DNA of 64,000 nt. Source: Lethocerus indicus (lineage: Eukaryota; Arthropoda; Insecta; Hemiptera; Belostomatidae). Positions 22,159-34,664 of the stretch are shown here, in pieces. The notes under the pieces were generated by a model. That model was not told where the DNA came from, searched no databases, and saw only the letters and a program-made list of their open reading frames with translations. Every line of letters begins with the position of its first letter. Position 1 is the first letter of the stretch. Both the position numbers and the translations under genes were made by a program. Where the stretch lies: assembly GCA_019843655.1 (NCBI GenBank), contig JACDQD010000102.1, positions 9,867,501 to 9,931,500 of the forward strand, in the 5' to 3' direction.

Positions 22159-24180
22159 CTTCTATTCACCGGAAATTCAATTCACCGAAATGACTGTGGT
22201 CGATTTACTTTTCCACGTGCTGAACACTGAATGACACGGCATTTCACAAGCTGCACTAATTAAAATGTCAACAGGTTAAAGGAAGTATTTCAGCCGACGC
22301 GGGACACGTGTCTGCCTGCAAAAACAATTTCGAGGTACAGGACATTTGCGCTCGCTGTGTATATTACGCTACACTGCCATAAAGTGTTCTATTTAATATA
22401 TATTCGGAATATAATTTCAAGCAATAAATTATTGAAGCAATACGGTTGTTAAGGGAATATAGCTGTTAGAAATAAATTAGTTATCAAATTTGCGTTAGCT
22501 GGAAAGTTGGAGTCAATGTTTGTATCGGGTGGTGACTCGACTGTGGGAGACAGCCAAATCAACGATTGTACCTAGTGATTTATAAATAAGAGTCATCATG
22601 CTTAAACCGTCCCTAGTGATATCCATTGTCGGGGCACGCCATCCAATCCTTAGCAAGCCGCAGGCGGATGACATTCGGCACGAGAGACATTCGGCTTCCA
22701 TCTTCCGGGCCGACCCCAATTGCTCGCCAATATTTATTCCAATATTATTAAAATGTCTTCGCCGTCTTCGCGGACATTTGAAAAATGAATCTGTCCGGCG
22801 TGAAAAACATAGGCGGAGAATTTCCGCGCTCAACTGATTTCAAAAGGTGACGCTCAAAAGGAAATAGAATACGGGCATATACATATTTATTATCTATGCG
22901 CGTCGCTACCTGTACCAGTTTTTATTCATTTTTGTGTTAGAACCGCGACCGCAATAGCGAAAATTTGGCGGTATCGGTATTATTGTTTGCCGTTCCTGAC
23001 TTAATTGTAGCCTTGTACACCTTAAAAAGTGCCAATTATGTTCATCAATTCGACTCAGCCCTATACCACAAGAAGGGCTTAGGAAATTAGCCCCCCAACT
23101 TTCTCCATTTGGATAGTTCATTAAAAAAGTTAATTTCAGTTTTCGGTTCCTTCAGCACTTTCACTTCTGTCAACCGAGCGGACTGATGCGATATAACAGT
23201 TTCATCAACATGAAAGGGAAAATCAATTTCTACCAAAATTCAAATAGTTATAATCAACTATTCAAATTCTAGTAATTTCAGTAAATTTCATTCTTCAGAA
23301 TTCTTACTGCAAGACATAGATGTAGGGGATGCGACCGTAAATAATCTTAGTGGATATTTTGGCCCATTATGATTCTACCCAACTTAAAATTATAGGGAAA
23401 AAGTCCCTTTTTCCCTCCCCCACAAGATATAAACTAATGTCAAGTTCTCCTCCCTATTGACTGGGGGTCGGAACATTAATAGAAAGTTACATTGAAAGTT
23501 GCTTTTACCCATACCTTTAATGGATTTAAGAGTTTTCCCTCTCTCTGATCACTTCTAAACTCCTACACTATAATATGTGTAGTCTTCTTTTCCATACTAT
23601 AATAGTCCGTAGCCTACAGTTTATGAACTTTTTTTATTATTTTCTAATTTAAATATAAATAATACATATTTAATGGTTTAGCTAAGAAAGTGAGTAAACC
23701 TTGATCAGCTGATAACGAATCGCTGGGAAAGACCCCGAAACGTCCATTCCTGTAGAAAAAGAAATAAATAAGTTCACATATAGTTTTAAAGAAACAGTCA
23801 CAAGGCCTTATGGGACCAAAACATACACTCGCTCCATTCAAGTGAGTGAATGAACATGAAAAGTGAATAGTACCTGTCACTGTACTGTAGTGTTAGAGCC
23901 GTGTACACCCTGATTTATGCAATTCTCGATGCGGACAGATGGGAACCTTTCATTTTAACCAGATGATACTATGGCTGTCTATATGAACGTGCACCAAAAC
24001 TAATAGTATTCCTCCATTGTTTGAACTGCACCGTGAGCCTTTCCAATATTTGTATTTTAATACCGACCCCGTTTTCAACGCAACGAACGCTGCAGGTTTT
24101 TCTAGTTTTTCTAGCCGTACGGCAGCGGGGGTACATCTTCTAAAGGTAAGGTGTGGTCTGGGCTCGAATTTAATTTATCG

Positions 24181-24500
24181 CAGTTGTTGAAACGACTATC
24201 GAGAGATAGTCGTTAATTGGTTGGGCGGCTGTCGTGAGCCCCAGAGCCCCCCCCCCCCACCAGTTAATAACAAGACGAACGCACAAGACGGAAGGAAATT
24301 GAATTTACATTGTGCTCTAGAGACCCCCGTCAGCCACCTCTACCCCTTTCTCTCGCTTTTCCACCCCCACATTCCCTCTCCGACGCATATTTCCATTCAC
24401 ATGCAATTTTCCAACTGTCATGTTAGAAGTTACTGGGGGCCACTGGCCCTCCTCTCTCGTCGGCCCGCCCCCCGGGCCCCGAATCAATTTCTGCCCTAAT
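24181..24500. other. GC-rich block with a GAGA-loop hairpin and C12 tract
   Basis: The block opens with the 10-bp hairpin at 24191-24214 and includes twelve consecutive C at 24247-24258. The 92-codon plus-strand open frame at 24221-24499 is proline- and histidine-rich from C-rich DNA and is not credible as a gene. Confidence 0.6.
24191..24214. other. Perfect 10-bp hairpin with GAGA tetraloop
   Basis: AACGACTATC pairs with GATAGTCGTT around the loop GAGA, which fits the stable GNRA tetraloop class if transcribed from the plus strand. Pairing stops at both outer ends. Confidence 0.9.
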
Positions 24501-25830
24501 GTTTCTTATTAAAAACTTGAGACAACTATTTATTCCGAGTCACGAGGACGTTAGGGAAACAAATTAAAAGTCTCCCCCCTCCCCGAAAAGAGTAATCCGA
24601 TTTAGCCCCCCCTCTCCGGAGTCTGTAAACTTTAAATATTAGTTGCTCTCATCCTCGACCTTCTTTCACAGTGCGCGTCCCCGGCCAAGCCTTTACGAAT
24701 AAAAGAAATATTTGAGATACCTGTTCTGTGTCCCGCGTGTGTTTGGAAAACCATCATTCTTTCGATCGTCTTTCTCCACTAAATTAGTACGAGTAAACAC
24801 AGTAGGAACGGTTGATGGGAATAGCACATCAGCATTAAGTATATGGCAGTGGGACGGACAGTGAATGCTATCCTTCGTCAGACATTGTCATAAAAGACAG
24901 AATCATTTATTCCCTATCTTCTCTGCTATAGCTCTTCCGAAGGCTGTAATCAATTCCCTCAAATACTGGGTCGTCATTTTACCTTAGACTTATCTATTAC
25001 CGATTGGACGGCCTCCGTCAAAATTTACGTGTCTCGGTAACTGAGCTCACAGTTGGCCTTGGGTATCCGGAAAATAAGATAAAATCGGAAATTTCAATTG
25101 CGGATTTCAGTAATACAAATATAATATGCCATCCATTAAAAGTGAGGACTGGGATTTCGAGATTAAGATAACTCCGCTCTAGTCAAAGTTAATTTATGTA
25201 GATGAAGTTCGAGAAATGAACTGCAAATAACTGAGACAGGAGAGTGGGCAAACATGTGTACAGTTGTTTAACTCATTCGAACATAATGGCCGGGAATAGG
25301 AGTTATGCGGGCGTTTTTAACCCGCACCGCATCGGCCAGGTTAACAACCTTTGTTTGTACGGGAGAAATAAGCCCATTTCTCTGAGGACCCGCTTTACGT
25401 AAACGGGCTTCGGTTAGTTGCAGCTGTGTACCTGAAAGAAATGAATTATTGCAGACAGCTTTTCCCATGTGATCCCATATTTCATTCATACCGACGGTCT
25501 CTTTTATCATAACATCTGCAAGCGGTTTTTGAAGGGGCTTCTGGAACAATAAAAAGGATCGAGAACTCGTGTATAATTTAAATAATTGTCCATACAACAA
25601 CATAACTTAAAATTATTAATTTATTTAAAAGAATCGTTTATTTTATTAAGTTTCGAATATCGTTCCGTTTAAGTAACGTAGCAGTATATTTTCACCAGCC
25701 TTTATTCGCCATTAGTTTCCATCACTCCTTACTGAAAACAGAATCAGGCGGAAGATTACACACGTAATAGAATTGCTAGCCCTGTTTAGAAACCGTTGCT
25801 GTTTCGCTCTCCCGTCGATGCCGATAATCT
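24501..25830. other. Noncoding tract, mixed composition
   Basis: There is no supportable gene. The 111-codon minus-strand open frame at 25268-25603 is among the longer ones outside repeats, but it shows no recognisable domain, signal peptide or codon pattern. Confidence 0.65.
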
Positions 25831-26380
25831 TAGAACACGGCGTACGATAAAAAATGCAAAGTCAATATGATCCGGACGGGGGAGAACCGGCTCTCCGGGT
25901 GGAGGCGAAAGTCTCGGGGAAAGCCGATGAGTAGCGGAAGTAAGGGGACTGATCTTTTATGTAGATTGCCTATAGGGGAAAGTTGAATATTGCACGGCAA
26001 ACGGCTCCCCCTCGCTCTCTCTGATTGGTTTAATAATTTGTCGCGGCGCGCACTAGTCAATCCCAGGGCGGCGCTACCGCCGGCGGAGCCACCACCTTTA
26101 ATAATTGACCCGGGACGGGGGGGTTGGGTGAGGCTGTCGCCTCAAATTCTTCTTTCATCAGCGGTACCGCTTTCTAAAATATGTAACCACCCCCCGGTCG
26201 GGGCTCCTCGAAAACTTCATTTTCCGCCCAGCGAGCCCGCCCCTACCGACATTACTATATGATGGCTGCCCGTCCGTCCGGCCTTCAATTATTTCTTATC
26301 TCGCGGCGCACTTTTATACTTCGAGAAGTAGAAAAGGGCCGAGTTTTAATCGCCGCACGTTACACCGAACATGTCCCGTC
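25831..26380. other. CpG-rich block with a G-quadruplex motif
   Basis: One of the most CpG-rich stretches after the 17.4-18.1 kb island. It includes GGCGG-CGCTA-CCGCC (26067-26081) and a canonical quadruplex at 26112-26128. A cis-regulatory or promoter role is possible from composition; no transcript evidence exists in the sequence. Confidence 0.45.
26112..26128 (+). other. Canonical G-quadruplex motif
   Basis: GGG-AC-GGG-G-GGG-TT-GGG fits the G3+N1-7 pattern on the plus strand. Confidence 0.85.
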
Positions 26381-28502
26381 CGTCAAAGCAGAATTGTACG
26401 ACTTGCGTTGAACCGTATCCGGGCCCTTCACACGATCATCTCCGATCTCTAATCTTTTTAAGTGTGCAGTCTAACAAAACTGAGAATCTCGTCTGGCTCG
26501 ATTCTTATAAGTGGAGAATTTTTATAAGTGAACTCTTATTCTTGACAGTGTATATTTATTCATCAGCTCCAAGAGTTTATTTCTTTTTTAAATACCAGAA
26601 TACAGTAAATTATGTAATAAATCCAGCGGAATGCTAGACATGGCTTCTCTGCTCAGTTACATGTTATGCCATTAACATCGCATTGGAAGAATAATGCAGT
26701 CGTTATTGATACTCTGAGAGAGTAGGTAACTAACAAAGCACTGCTTTCTTGCATAAGAAGTTGAAAATATTTTTTTTTTAAATCTTACGTAACTGAAGTG
26801 CAAAGTCCGAGATTATCGTTATTGAAATAATTGGAATAACAAATGATATAACATTTTTTCGCACACCTCATATAGGTGACGTAAAGTATTTTCTAATCTA
26901 GTATTAGAGCGGCGTAAAACCAATTTTAGCGGGTCACACAGGCTTTAGAAAAAAAAAAGTTATTTGTAAGCTGGAATGGCTCGTCCGAGGGAAAAAGGAA
27001 GCGTAAAGGGGGATCGTAAAGATTTTAGTGACAGTAATAACTCCTCAAAACGCTTTTGCGAGCCTGCAAATAGTTTTATGGCCGTCGACTTTCATTACTA
27101 TTCAACAAAGCTATAATTTTTCCGAAATAACTGTTAAAACTTCATCAACAGCCTTGCATTTGTGTGGATAAGCCAGATACTTCTTTGAAGTGGCGGTTGT
27201 ATATTCTTGGTTTTCGGTCCCCAAGGACTGAATACAATACTAAAGAAATTATTACTACCATTACGGACAGTTGTAGCATTAATTATCCTTCCTTGCGGAT
27301 GAATCACTCAGTACCAATTGGTTGAAGCAAAGACTTAATGAAATAAATAAAATCGTAGGTCTAGCCTTCCTACCACGCCTGCAAATATGTCGTTCTTACA
27401 GTAAGAAAAATCAAATAATTGATCTTAAATGTTTTAATATGGGATACACCATTAGGAAAGCTATTTTCTCACACAACCAGTTCAATAAAATAATAGCTAT
27501 GTTACAAAGAGGTTTTCATCGGGCTTTTAACGAAACGCCTGTTGCACCGTGAATGAAGAAACTTACGGTTCGGCGACAAGTGAATGGGGACACGGATGGA
27601 TAGATGGAAAAATACGGGTGGAAATGAAGAGGAGGAAAAGGGATGAGATACGAAACTGCCCCTTTACAGTTTAATTATCTGTTTTTTGTGGCTCATTCCA
27701 TTTGGGGTAAACGGCGGTAAACGCTCGATTACCTGGGCCTTCCATTATTTCCAAGACTTTCCATTACTATTGCCCCTTCCGTTTCTGATGAACCACTACA
27801 ATACCCTACTCCCGGCAGAAACCTTTGTTCGATTTTAACTCTTGCCTTAGAATGAAATGTGCGGTTGTTTTTCTTGTCCTTGTTGCGTTTGTATCTATTA
27901 AACGTCCTATTTGGACGCGTCGAATGAAAGTGCCGTCTCCGTCTGGCGAAGAGCACCCCCCATTTCATTAGACTTTCTGACGGTTATTACGTTCGCATTT
28001 GAGATATTTCAACCATCTTGCCAGTTTTATTTCATCCAATTTCGCCCCGAATATACCGGGCGTCGTTAGGAATCCAGTTGATTTATACCAACAGACTGAC
28101 GGCTGAAAAACCAGGTTGGACTACTTCCAAGTCTATCGGCAAAACTCATCCTGATTTTGAACAGAAATTATTATTGAACGTTTATTTCGTTTTTTTTGAA
28201 GTGTCAGGTTCGCGCGTTAAAACGGCGGCGTCGCTGACAGGATTATTCCGTCGCGTTTTTACACATTTCCTTGATTGGAAGCTTCACAAAACATTAGGAA
28301 CTCTCAAAATAATCATGTTGAATCCCAGACTAATAAACGTGTTGCTCGGCGGGAGTTCATTTCGTGTTTACTGGCATGATGAATTATTTAGTTAAAGTCT
28401 GTTATAAAGTTGCTCAGTATGCCGATTATTAAATATGGTTTCAGTCAAATCTAGTGACTTCCCAAAAAAAAGTACCAATTAAAATTTACAATTGAAGGAA
28501 AA

Positions 28503-28574
28503 TTCGCAACAGTGCGTGATTCGAACCTGGGTCGACGCGTTTTCACCCCTTTAAATATTAAGCTAGATCGGACC
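28503..28574 (-). pseudogene. Decayed tRNA-like sequence, possibly tRNA-Phe-derived
   Basis: On the minus strand, TAGCTTAATATT (28565-28554) resembles an A box and D arm, and GGTTCGAATC (28527-28518) matches the B box at canonical spacing, 38 bases start to start. Between them TGAAAAC could be an anticodon loop reading GAA (Phe), and the downstream GACCC-AGGTTCGA aligns loosely with the tRNA-Phe variable and T region. The anticodon and T stems do not pair well, so it is not a working tRNA. A SINE head is the alternative. Confidence 0.4.
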
Positions 28575-29420
28575 CCAATCCTACTTACTTTTGGATTCTC
28601 CTTCAATTACGTCTTTCGGGCCCCCGCTAAATGAAAAATATCTAAAATGAAAAGCGGTTAAAACGGTGCGGCCTCAGACGCTCAAATGTCAATGTGATTA
28701 AACCAGAGGAGTTGATAAACTAAGGGAAACTCATTAAAAACTAGTATGGAGTTACGATACTACTGCTAGATGAATTTTCGCTGAGATGACCTCCGAAGAA
28801 CAAAGAAGATGGGGCTTTCTTTAGATGAGAATTTTTTTTTGTAGTTCAATACAAAACCGCTTAACCTAATTCAAAATGCGAGCAAAAGTCATTTCTCAAT
28901 TATAGATAGACTAATCTGAGTGGTACCGAGTCATAAAAGGCAACACCAATATATAAATTGGCGGTGAGATAAGACACCGTTAACGAGCATCATCTTCTCG
29001 GTCATTAGCCAGATACCAAAATAAACGTCTCAAGAAGCAAGCCTCATTGAACCTTCTATATTCAATTTACCATATGGGTGAGTACATATGACCGAAATAA
29101 ACGATACTTTACTGTTTTGGATGGTGTAAGAATCCAATAAACCATATAAAATCAATAACATAGAAGCGTATAACCATTTAGAATGGTACTAAAAATAAAT
29201 TGTTAAGCAACTGTTCTTCCTTTATTATTAAAATTGAGTAATCTGCCTAAAGCTAGTACAACTATTATTATTCTTGTTTTTATACTCATTTATATATGTT
29301 TTTATTTCTTCGTATAAAATACGAATACGTTTGATTTTTTACGTTGAATTTATAGTAAAAATTTCCATGATTTGTATATATGCAATACCATTATATTAAT
29401 TCATACGAATTGTTTTAACA

Positions 29421-29484
29421 CATTTATATTACATTATTTATACTGCTATTATTTATACTACATTTATATTACTATTATTTATAT
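29421..29484. repeat. AT-rich 40-bp tandem duplication, second copy partial
   Basis: CATTTATATTAC recurs at 29421 and 29461, each followed by ATTATTTATA words. The second unit breaks off after about 24 bases. Confidence 0.75.
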
Positions 29485-29850
29485 ACACATTATATAATGT
29501 TGAATCGTAGAAGCTGTAAACCAAGTACTAAAAGAATCAAATGGTTATTTTAACAAAGTAAAAGAACATTAGGATTTATACACAAACTAGACTTGTAAAA
29601 TTTCAATTTAAGTTTTCAAAAAGCTTCTATCCAAGCTTTTATTAATCCTTCGTAAATCAGTAATTGCTGATGCTATACTTTGATATAAAAAACTGGCAGA
29701 ATCAAGGTAGAGAGGAATAAAACCGCCCATTATGAGAACAGTTGATGAAACTTCGACTAAGTGTGTTCTAAAGCGTGACTTTACGAGGTATTTGCGTGTG
29801 CGTTTTTGTGTGCCCGTGTGTGTGAGTTTAGTTAAAGCTTTCAACGCACT

Positions 29851-30300
29851 CACAACTTTTGCTTTGTGTGCTAGGTGCGCGCGTGCGGGTGACTAAGCCA
29901 GTTTACACGTGTGCACTCCAGAAACATGGACATGGTTGGAAATGCCGGCTCATAAGGCTGCCTTTAGTGGAGTCACAGGAGGAGGAGGAGGACCTCCCCC
30001 GCCAACCCCCCATCAACCCCCTCCAGCCGCCAAACCGGCTTTCGACAGCCGACTTCATGAAACTTTAGCCCGACCTTCTCCCTCAGACCACCCCCGCCCA
30101 CACACGCACAGGCACACAATTTCCAATAGTCCCCCCTGGTTCCTCTAATAAACACGAGGTCTTTAATGGAGTTGTCAATTGCGAACGGCCGCTCGTAAAA
30201 TCGAGCGGTTTACTTTAGTCGGTACGCTGAGACGCCAAGTTGGGGCCGCGGCTGAGACTCTTACCCGACGGGAAGTCAATTCAAAAATCATGATTTACTC
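29851..30300. other. GC-rich block
   Basis: It contains GGA triplets (29977-29993), C-rich words, and a 7-bp hairpin at 30189-30208 (CCGCTCG / CGAGCGG, loop TAAAAT) that extends by two G-T pairs. Overlapping open frames (60-79 codons) in several frames are proline- or glycine-rich and are not credible. Confidence 0.55.
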
Positions 30301-33180
30301 AACGCGGTGTGAAATTTAAATCCCGACTTCGATATTACAAAAGACTATAAAGCTTAATTTAACTATTTCAGAACTAAATTAAAGAGTAACTTTAAAAGCT
30401 TCCTTCTGATAATCAAAGAATGTTGACGGAAGATCGCAAGAATGTTAATGATTAAACACTGAAATAAAAATAGCTGTTAATCGTAAATCCTACTTAGATG
30501 TCTATAGGGCAGTGGAGATTTCTATGTACAGCGTTGTATGTACCTACGTTGCAATTATTAATTCTAATGTTTTCCAATTGCAAGATTATAACTCCAGGAC
30601 TGATATAGGTTTAGCCGCATCATCAGAAAGGTAAGAATATCGGATTTCCATGGCGAAAAAATTTAAATAATTATAAGTGCCTCATAAGAAACCACAATTT
30701 TAAAACGCTCTTACGATCAATATTTCTGGAAGTAGATACATCCATCCGGTCCCTAATACATATTCTTATACAGCGAAATTCAGACGGAATTGGGGGAGCC
30801 ATTCAACGAGACGCAATATTAAGTAGAATAAATTCCTTTATGTGGAACACAGTGCGCTATGAAAATGATAAACAGATAGGGGAGGATATCGGTTCCGGGA
30901 AGGAAGCCTCGGAGAATATTATTTTGTCCTATATTCTGGCCTCTTTCTACCCCCTTCCCCCGTTCCCCTCGCACTCTTATCGAGGCATTCTACCCGACAG
31001 TACCAGGGGGGAACGGTAATCCACCGGCGAGGTTTACATCTAACCGGATCTTTCCAACGAAGATCTTCCGACAAAAGATCGAGAAAGAGCGAGAGAGAGA
31101 GAGAGAGAGAAGGTGGTGTGAGGGAGGTGGGAGGAAGTGAGAGAAAGCGACAGATTGGCCGGCAAGAGGGACTGGGATGGTTCAATGAGTCGTTCACAAA
31201 AGGCCTCCTTACCAATACCAACAAGGTAATCTGGTCAACCGAAAACGAGATAAGGGTCGACTTCCCGTTTTAAAGACTTCTGCTCGTGAGGAAAGGTAAG
31301 AAAAAAGTCGGACGACAACCCGCTAGCAACAAACATGTAACCTCCTGTTAAAAAAGAATAGGTCGCGTTAAAATTTGTACATAATAAGTTCCCCTTATAT
31401 TAATTATTAAGATAATTATTAAGATATTAAGCTCCGGTGTTATTATGATCATATTTCTCAAAAATATGGTTTTATTTCTTTCAATTAATTTGATCAGTAA
31501 TTAATTATCCTACGTAAGGATGAAATCGGTAAATGGGTAATTTTGTTAATAGAAGATCTTTTAAAATATTCAACGTAGTTTCCCTGCGTTTTAAAAAATA
31601 TTTATACCGAAAGGCAGACATGACAGTCGTTATTCGTTTAATAGTACGTCCGGTTGTTGAAAAGCGCCGTTGAACAATGCACATAGACCGTTCGGTTTAA
31701 ACCGCATCCTCGGGGTGGGATCCCAACAGGGCAATTCGATAGAGGGTAGCATTAAAAGGGCCCCTTCCTCGGGTGGGGCGTACTTCCGTTATTGGCACTT
31801 TGTTCCTATCGGAACCGGGAAAATTTCCCGGCCTCCGTTGAGCCGAGGCTGAGGGCCGCCCAATCAAAGTACAACAAGAGAGATAAGGCGATATTACCGA
31901 GCCGCTCGGACCGTTATCGGCCGCCAATTACTCGCCCGGTAAAACGGAGCCGTTACGAATCAAATGAACCGAGCGGGCCCCGACCCGCCGTTAACATTTA
32001 CCGCGAAACACCCACCCCTCCACCTACACATCCTCCCACCAACTTTTAAACCATTTACCCGAGGTGATAACTGGTTATTTAGAAATAAACCTGTAACCCG
32101 AATGCACTTACAGTAATGGGAAACTTAAAGAGCCGTTCGACCTCCTTTCCTGAACGGAAACTGTTTAGTTTCTTTCAGTTTGTTGTCAGTGCCTACAAAG
32201 AGGGTAAACTATTTGTTTAAGGTTTTTACTCCGAAATGATTCATTCTTAGTTCTATCTTAGTAATCCGAACTCGTAATATTTCGTAATATTTTAAGCACC
32301 CGTATACAATCCTTTTCATGAAAATTAAGCAAAAAATATAAGGGAAAATCTTCGGTAAAAAATCAGGCATGTAATACGTTTGTTTCTCGCTGGACATGTA
32401 TCCCCGGATTACACGTATAAAAAAAAATATTTGCGGACTTATTCCCATTGGGCAAGTCTTGGTCGGGGTCTGGAAATAACGTTATCCCGGCGTACCCGTG
32501 GGGTTTTTTGCTGGGCCCCCCCCCCTTCGACCCTCAAAAAGTTGTTCCTTCCCGCGCCCCCTTCCCTCAAACTTAATTAGACTGCCGGCGCTGAGTTTCA
32601 ACTATAAACTTGTTATGGGCACACTGAGGGGGGGAACTAAAGTTCGGTTTTCGGCGGCAGGAAGAAAGTGTGTGACAGATGCTTCCGGTGGGGGTGTACA
32701 GATCCGAGGGATTCCCCGCCCCCGCCCCACTCATTCCCCGACCGGTATTGCTCCCCGTGCGACAATGAACACACATTGTCGCCCGACAATGAATAAATAT
32801 GAATACATGAATTTCATATTAGGAGTATAGGATGTGTCTGTAATATTCCAGTCAGCGGTCACTCTCCAGGCCCTCACATAGATTGCAGGTGGAATTATTT
32901 CTGCCCAGCATTATGGCTGGACCTAATAATATGATTAATAATTAATGATGCGATTAATAATAATATGATTTTTCATATATTATCTTTATAAATCATTATA
33001 TACAGAGGTAGGAAAATTGATTGACAGTGAAAGCATTTTATCACACATGCGTATTCCCTTGTTTTTCTTCCTTCCCTGGTTTTTTAAAACTTATACTTGA
33101 CCAAACTAGCATTACTGTAGTTATATAATTACGGTTTAGTTCGCTTCAGTTTGTTATTGTATAGACGTGCGTGTACGTGT
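30301..33180. other. Alternating AT-rich and GC-rich noncoding tract
   Basis: GC-rich patches at 30880-31240, 31650-32060 and 32440-32780 alternate with AT-rich DNA. It includes a GA array (31081-31111), a two-copy 12-bp AATTATTAAGAT repeat (31402-31425), the 17-bp dyad CCGGGAAA-A-TTTCCCGG (31815-31831) and a C10 run (32516-32525). Open frames up to 110 codons show nothing recognisable. Confidence 0.65.
31081..31111. repeat. (GA)n microsatellite
   Basis: A clean run of ten GA units at 31091-31110 is preceded by imperfect GA words. It lies in a GC-rich patch. Confidence 0.95.
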
Positions 33181-33566
33181 GTAATGGTCCCTCCCAGCAG
33201 TCACTCCCATTTTTCGATTTGGGATACATTCGATTCCTTTTTATTTTACTGCGTGTTTTTGTCGGTTCGAGAGGCCGTAGGGGGAGTTGTTTATGTTTTT
33301 TGGGGCCGCAGGGGGCACCAGAGGTTTCACTTAGGGTAGAGTGTCGGCCGGTAATTGCCAGGGCGGCACCCCTTCCCTCCCCCGCAACCCCCGCGGCGCT
33401 GCTCCACCTACCGCTAGGCCTTCCTCTACACTGGGCGACCAGTAGCCCACAGCCCACTTCACTCAATTATTGATAAAGCGTCGGAACATTTATTATTATT
33501 TCCGCCCGCTTCAATAGGAGACATTCGAAATCGCAAATTCAGGAAGCAAAAATACCTAAAGTTCAG

Positions 33567-33621
33567 TGCCTCTGCGAGCTTTCTTTAACCATCAGTAGAC
33601 AACGCGGTATTCCTGTATTTT
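33567..33621 (+). repeat. Dispersed repeat core, copy 3
   Basis: It reads TGCCTCTGCGAGCTTTCTTT, then ATCAGTAGACAACGCGGTAT. It shares CAGTAGACAACGCG exactly with copy 4 and GC-AGCTTTCT with copy 2. Confidence 0.6.
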
Positions 33622-33813
33622 CCCCCTTTTAGACGAACTGGAATAAATTGTAGAGGGTAACAAAAATGACCCTTCAAAGTGGCCACACGATGTTGGATTT
33701 ATCAGCCCCGCTCCGAAACCGTACACGAGTCGTATCAATTATTGAAATCTGTTTTCGCCCTTTTTACTTATTCATATTCTGAGTTTCAAGTCGATAGCCG
33801 CGATTTGAACTAA

Positions 33814-33844
33814 TGGCCGGTCTTCAATATTTGAAAAGCGGCCG
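33814..33844. other. Imperfect hairpin, about 14 bp
   Basis: GGCCGGTCTTCAA pairs with TTGAAAAGCGGCC around a TAT loop, with two internal mismatches. Confidence 0.7.
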
Positions 33845-34608
33845 GCGCCCCTTTGTGTCGGCCGACGACACTTCTATTCAATATACCGGTTGTTGACAGA
33901 GGGGGCAGGCCAACACAGGTGCTGCGCGATAAAAATACACGATACGAGATCGAGACAGAAAGTGGGAAAACGCGTATGGATTTACTGTCACCGGGCTTAA
34001 CTAATATAATATCCCCGACTCCAAATGAATATGTGACGCCCGGTAAATATTTTACCTACCAGGTGCCAGGTGGCGGCGGCCTTTACGGACGTGAGTCGTC
34101 TGCAAATGTCGAATAGTCGAAAAATAAAAAGTAAAAACCCAATCCGACAAAATCTATTTCCTTTCCGGTCGATCCCTCGGATCCCAACAAGCGTTAACAA
34201 CTCCCTTTAAGTACGAACGTGACAGATAAAATAGTTGTATGCGATACTGTGTGCCCAACGGAACATTGTGACATGCTACCACGGTAAGTCGGTAAATCAT
34301 TTAAAACTAATAACGTTAACCATATTCCTGTTATTGGCGGCCTATAATGTTGATATGGAGGTAAACAGGCAATGAAACAGCCGTTAGCAATAGAATAAAA
34401 GATGTGGACAGCGTGGGATTTGAGTCCACATGCCGGTTAAGTATCAGTGAAGAAGGCCAATGCAAATTAATGATAAACTAACACAGTATTCGCAGTATTC
34501 AACCGCGAGCCAGTTCGCTCAAGCGACGTATAATAAATAATCGATTCCATATTTCGCACGCGGGACGTATAACAAGCAATTTTCACCGACCACCCAAACC
34601 CCACATAT

Positions 34609-34664
34609 CTCTATCTGTCTCTCTTTCACACTCTCTCTCCCTCTCTCTTTCCCTCTCCCTCTTT
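34609..34664. repeat. TC-rich microsatellite
   Basis: Degenerate CT and CCCTCT units (GA on the minus strand). Confidence 0.95.

Larger units (their letters stand above)
20701..24180. other. Noncoding tract with scattered hairpins
   Basis: Mostly AT-rich; 22560-22850 is GC-richer. It holds the second 42-bp repeat (20736-20777), a direct GGAGCAACT pair spanning a hairpin (20866-20898), an 8-bp hairpin at 21743-21763 (CTTCCATT / AATGGAAG) and a 9-bp one at 22128-22158. Open frames up to 110 codons (minus, 21540-21872) carry no known domain. Confidence 0.65.
26381..29850. other. Noncoding tract containing a tRNA-like relic and an AT-rich tandem duplication
   Basis: AT-rich, with a CpG-richer patch at 27540-28300. 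The 125-codon plus-strand open frame at 28018-28395 is close to the chance maximum and has no recognisable domain. It contains the tRNA-like relic at 28503-28574 and the duplication at 29421-29484. Confidence 0.65.

Noticed and set aside
28018..28395. 125-codon plus-strand open frame
   Set aside because: No recognisable domain and near chance length. No splice or start context makes it stand out.
31815..31831. GGGAAAATTTCCC dyad considered as an NF-kB/Dorsal site
   Set aside because: The AT spacer is seven bases, longer than the four or five in Rel consensus sites.
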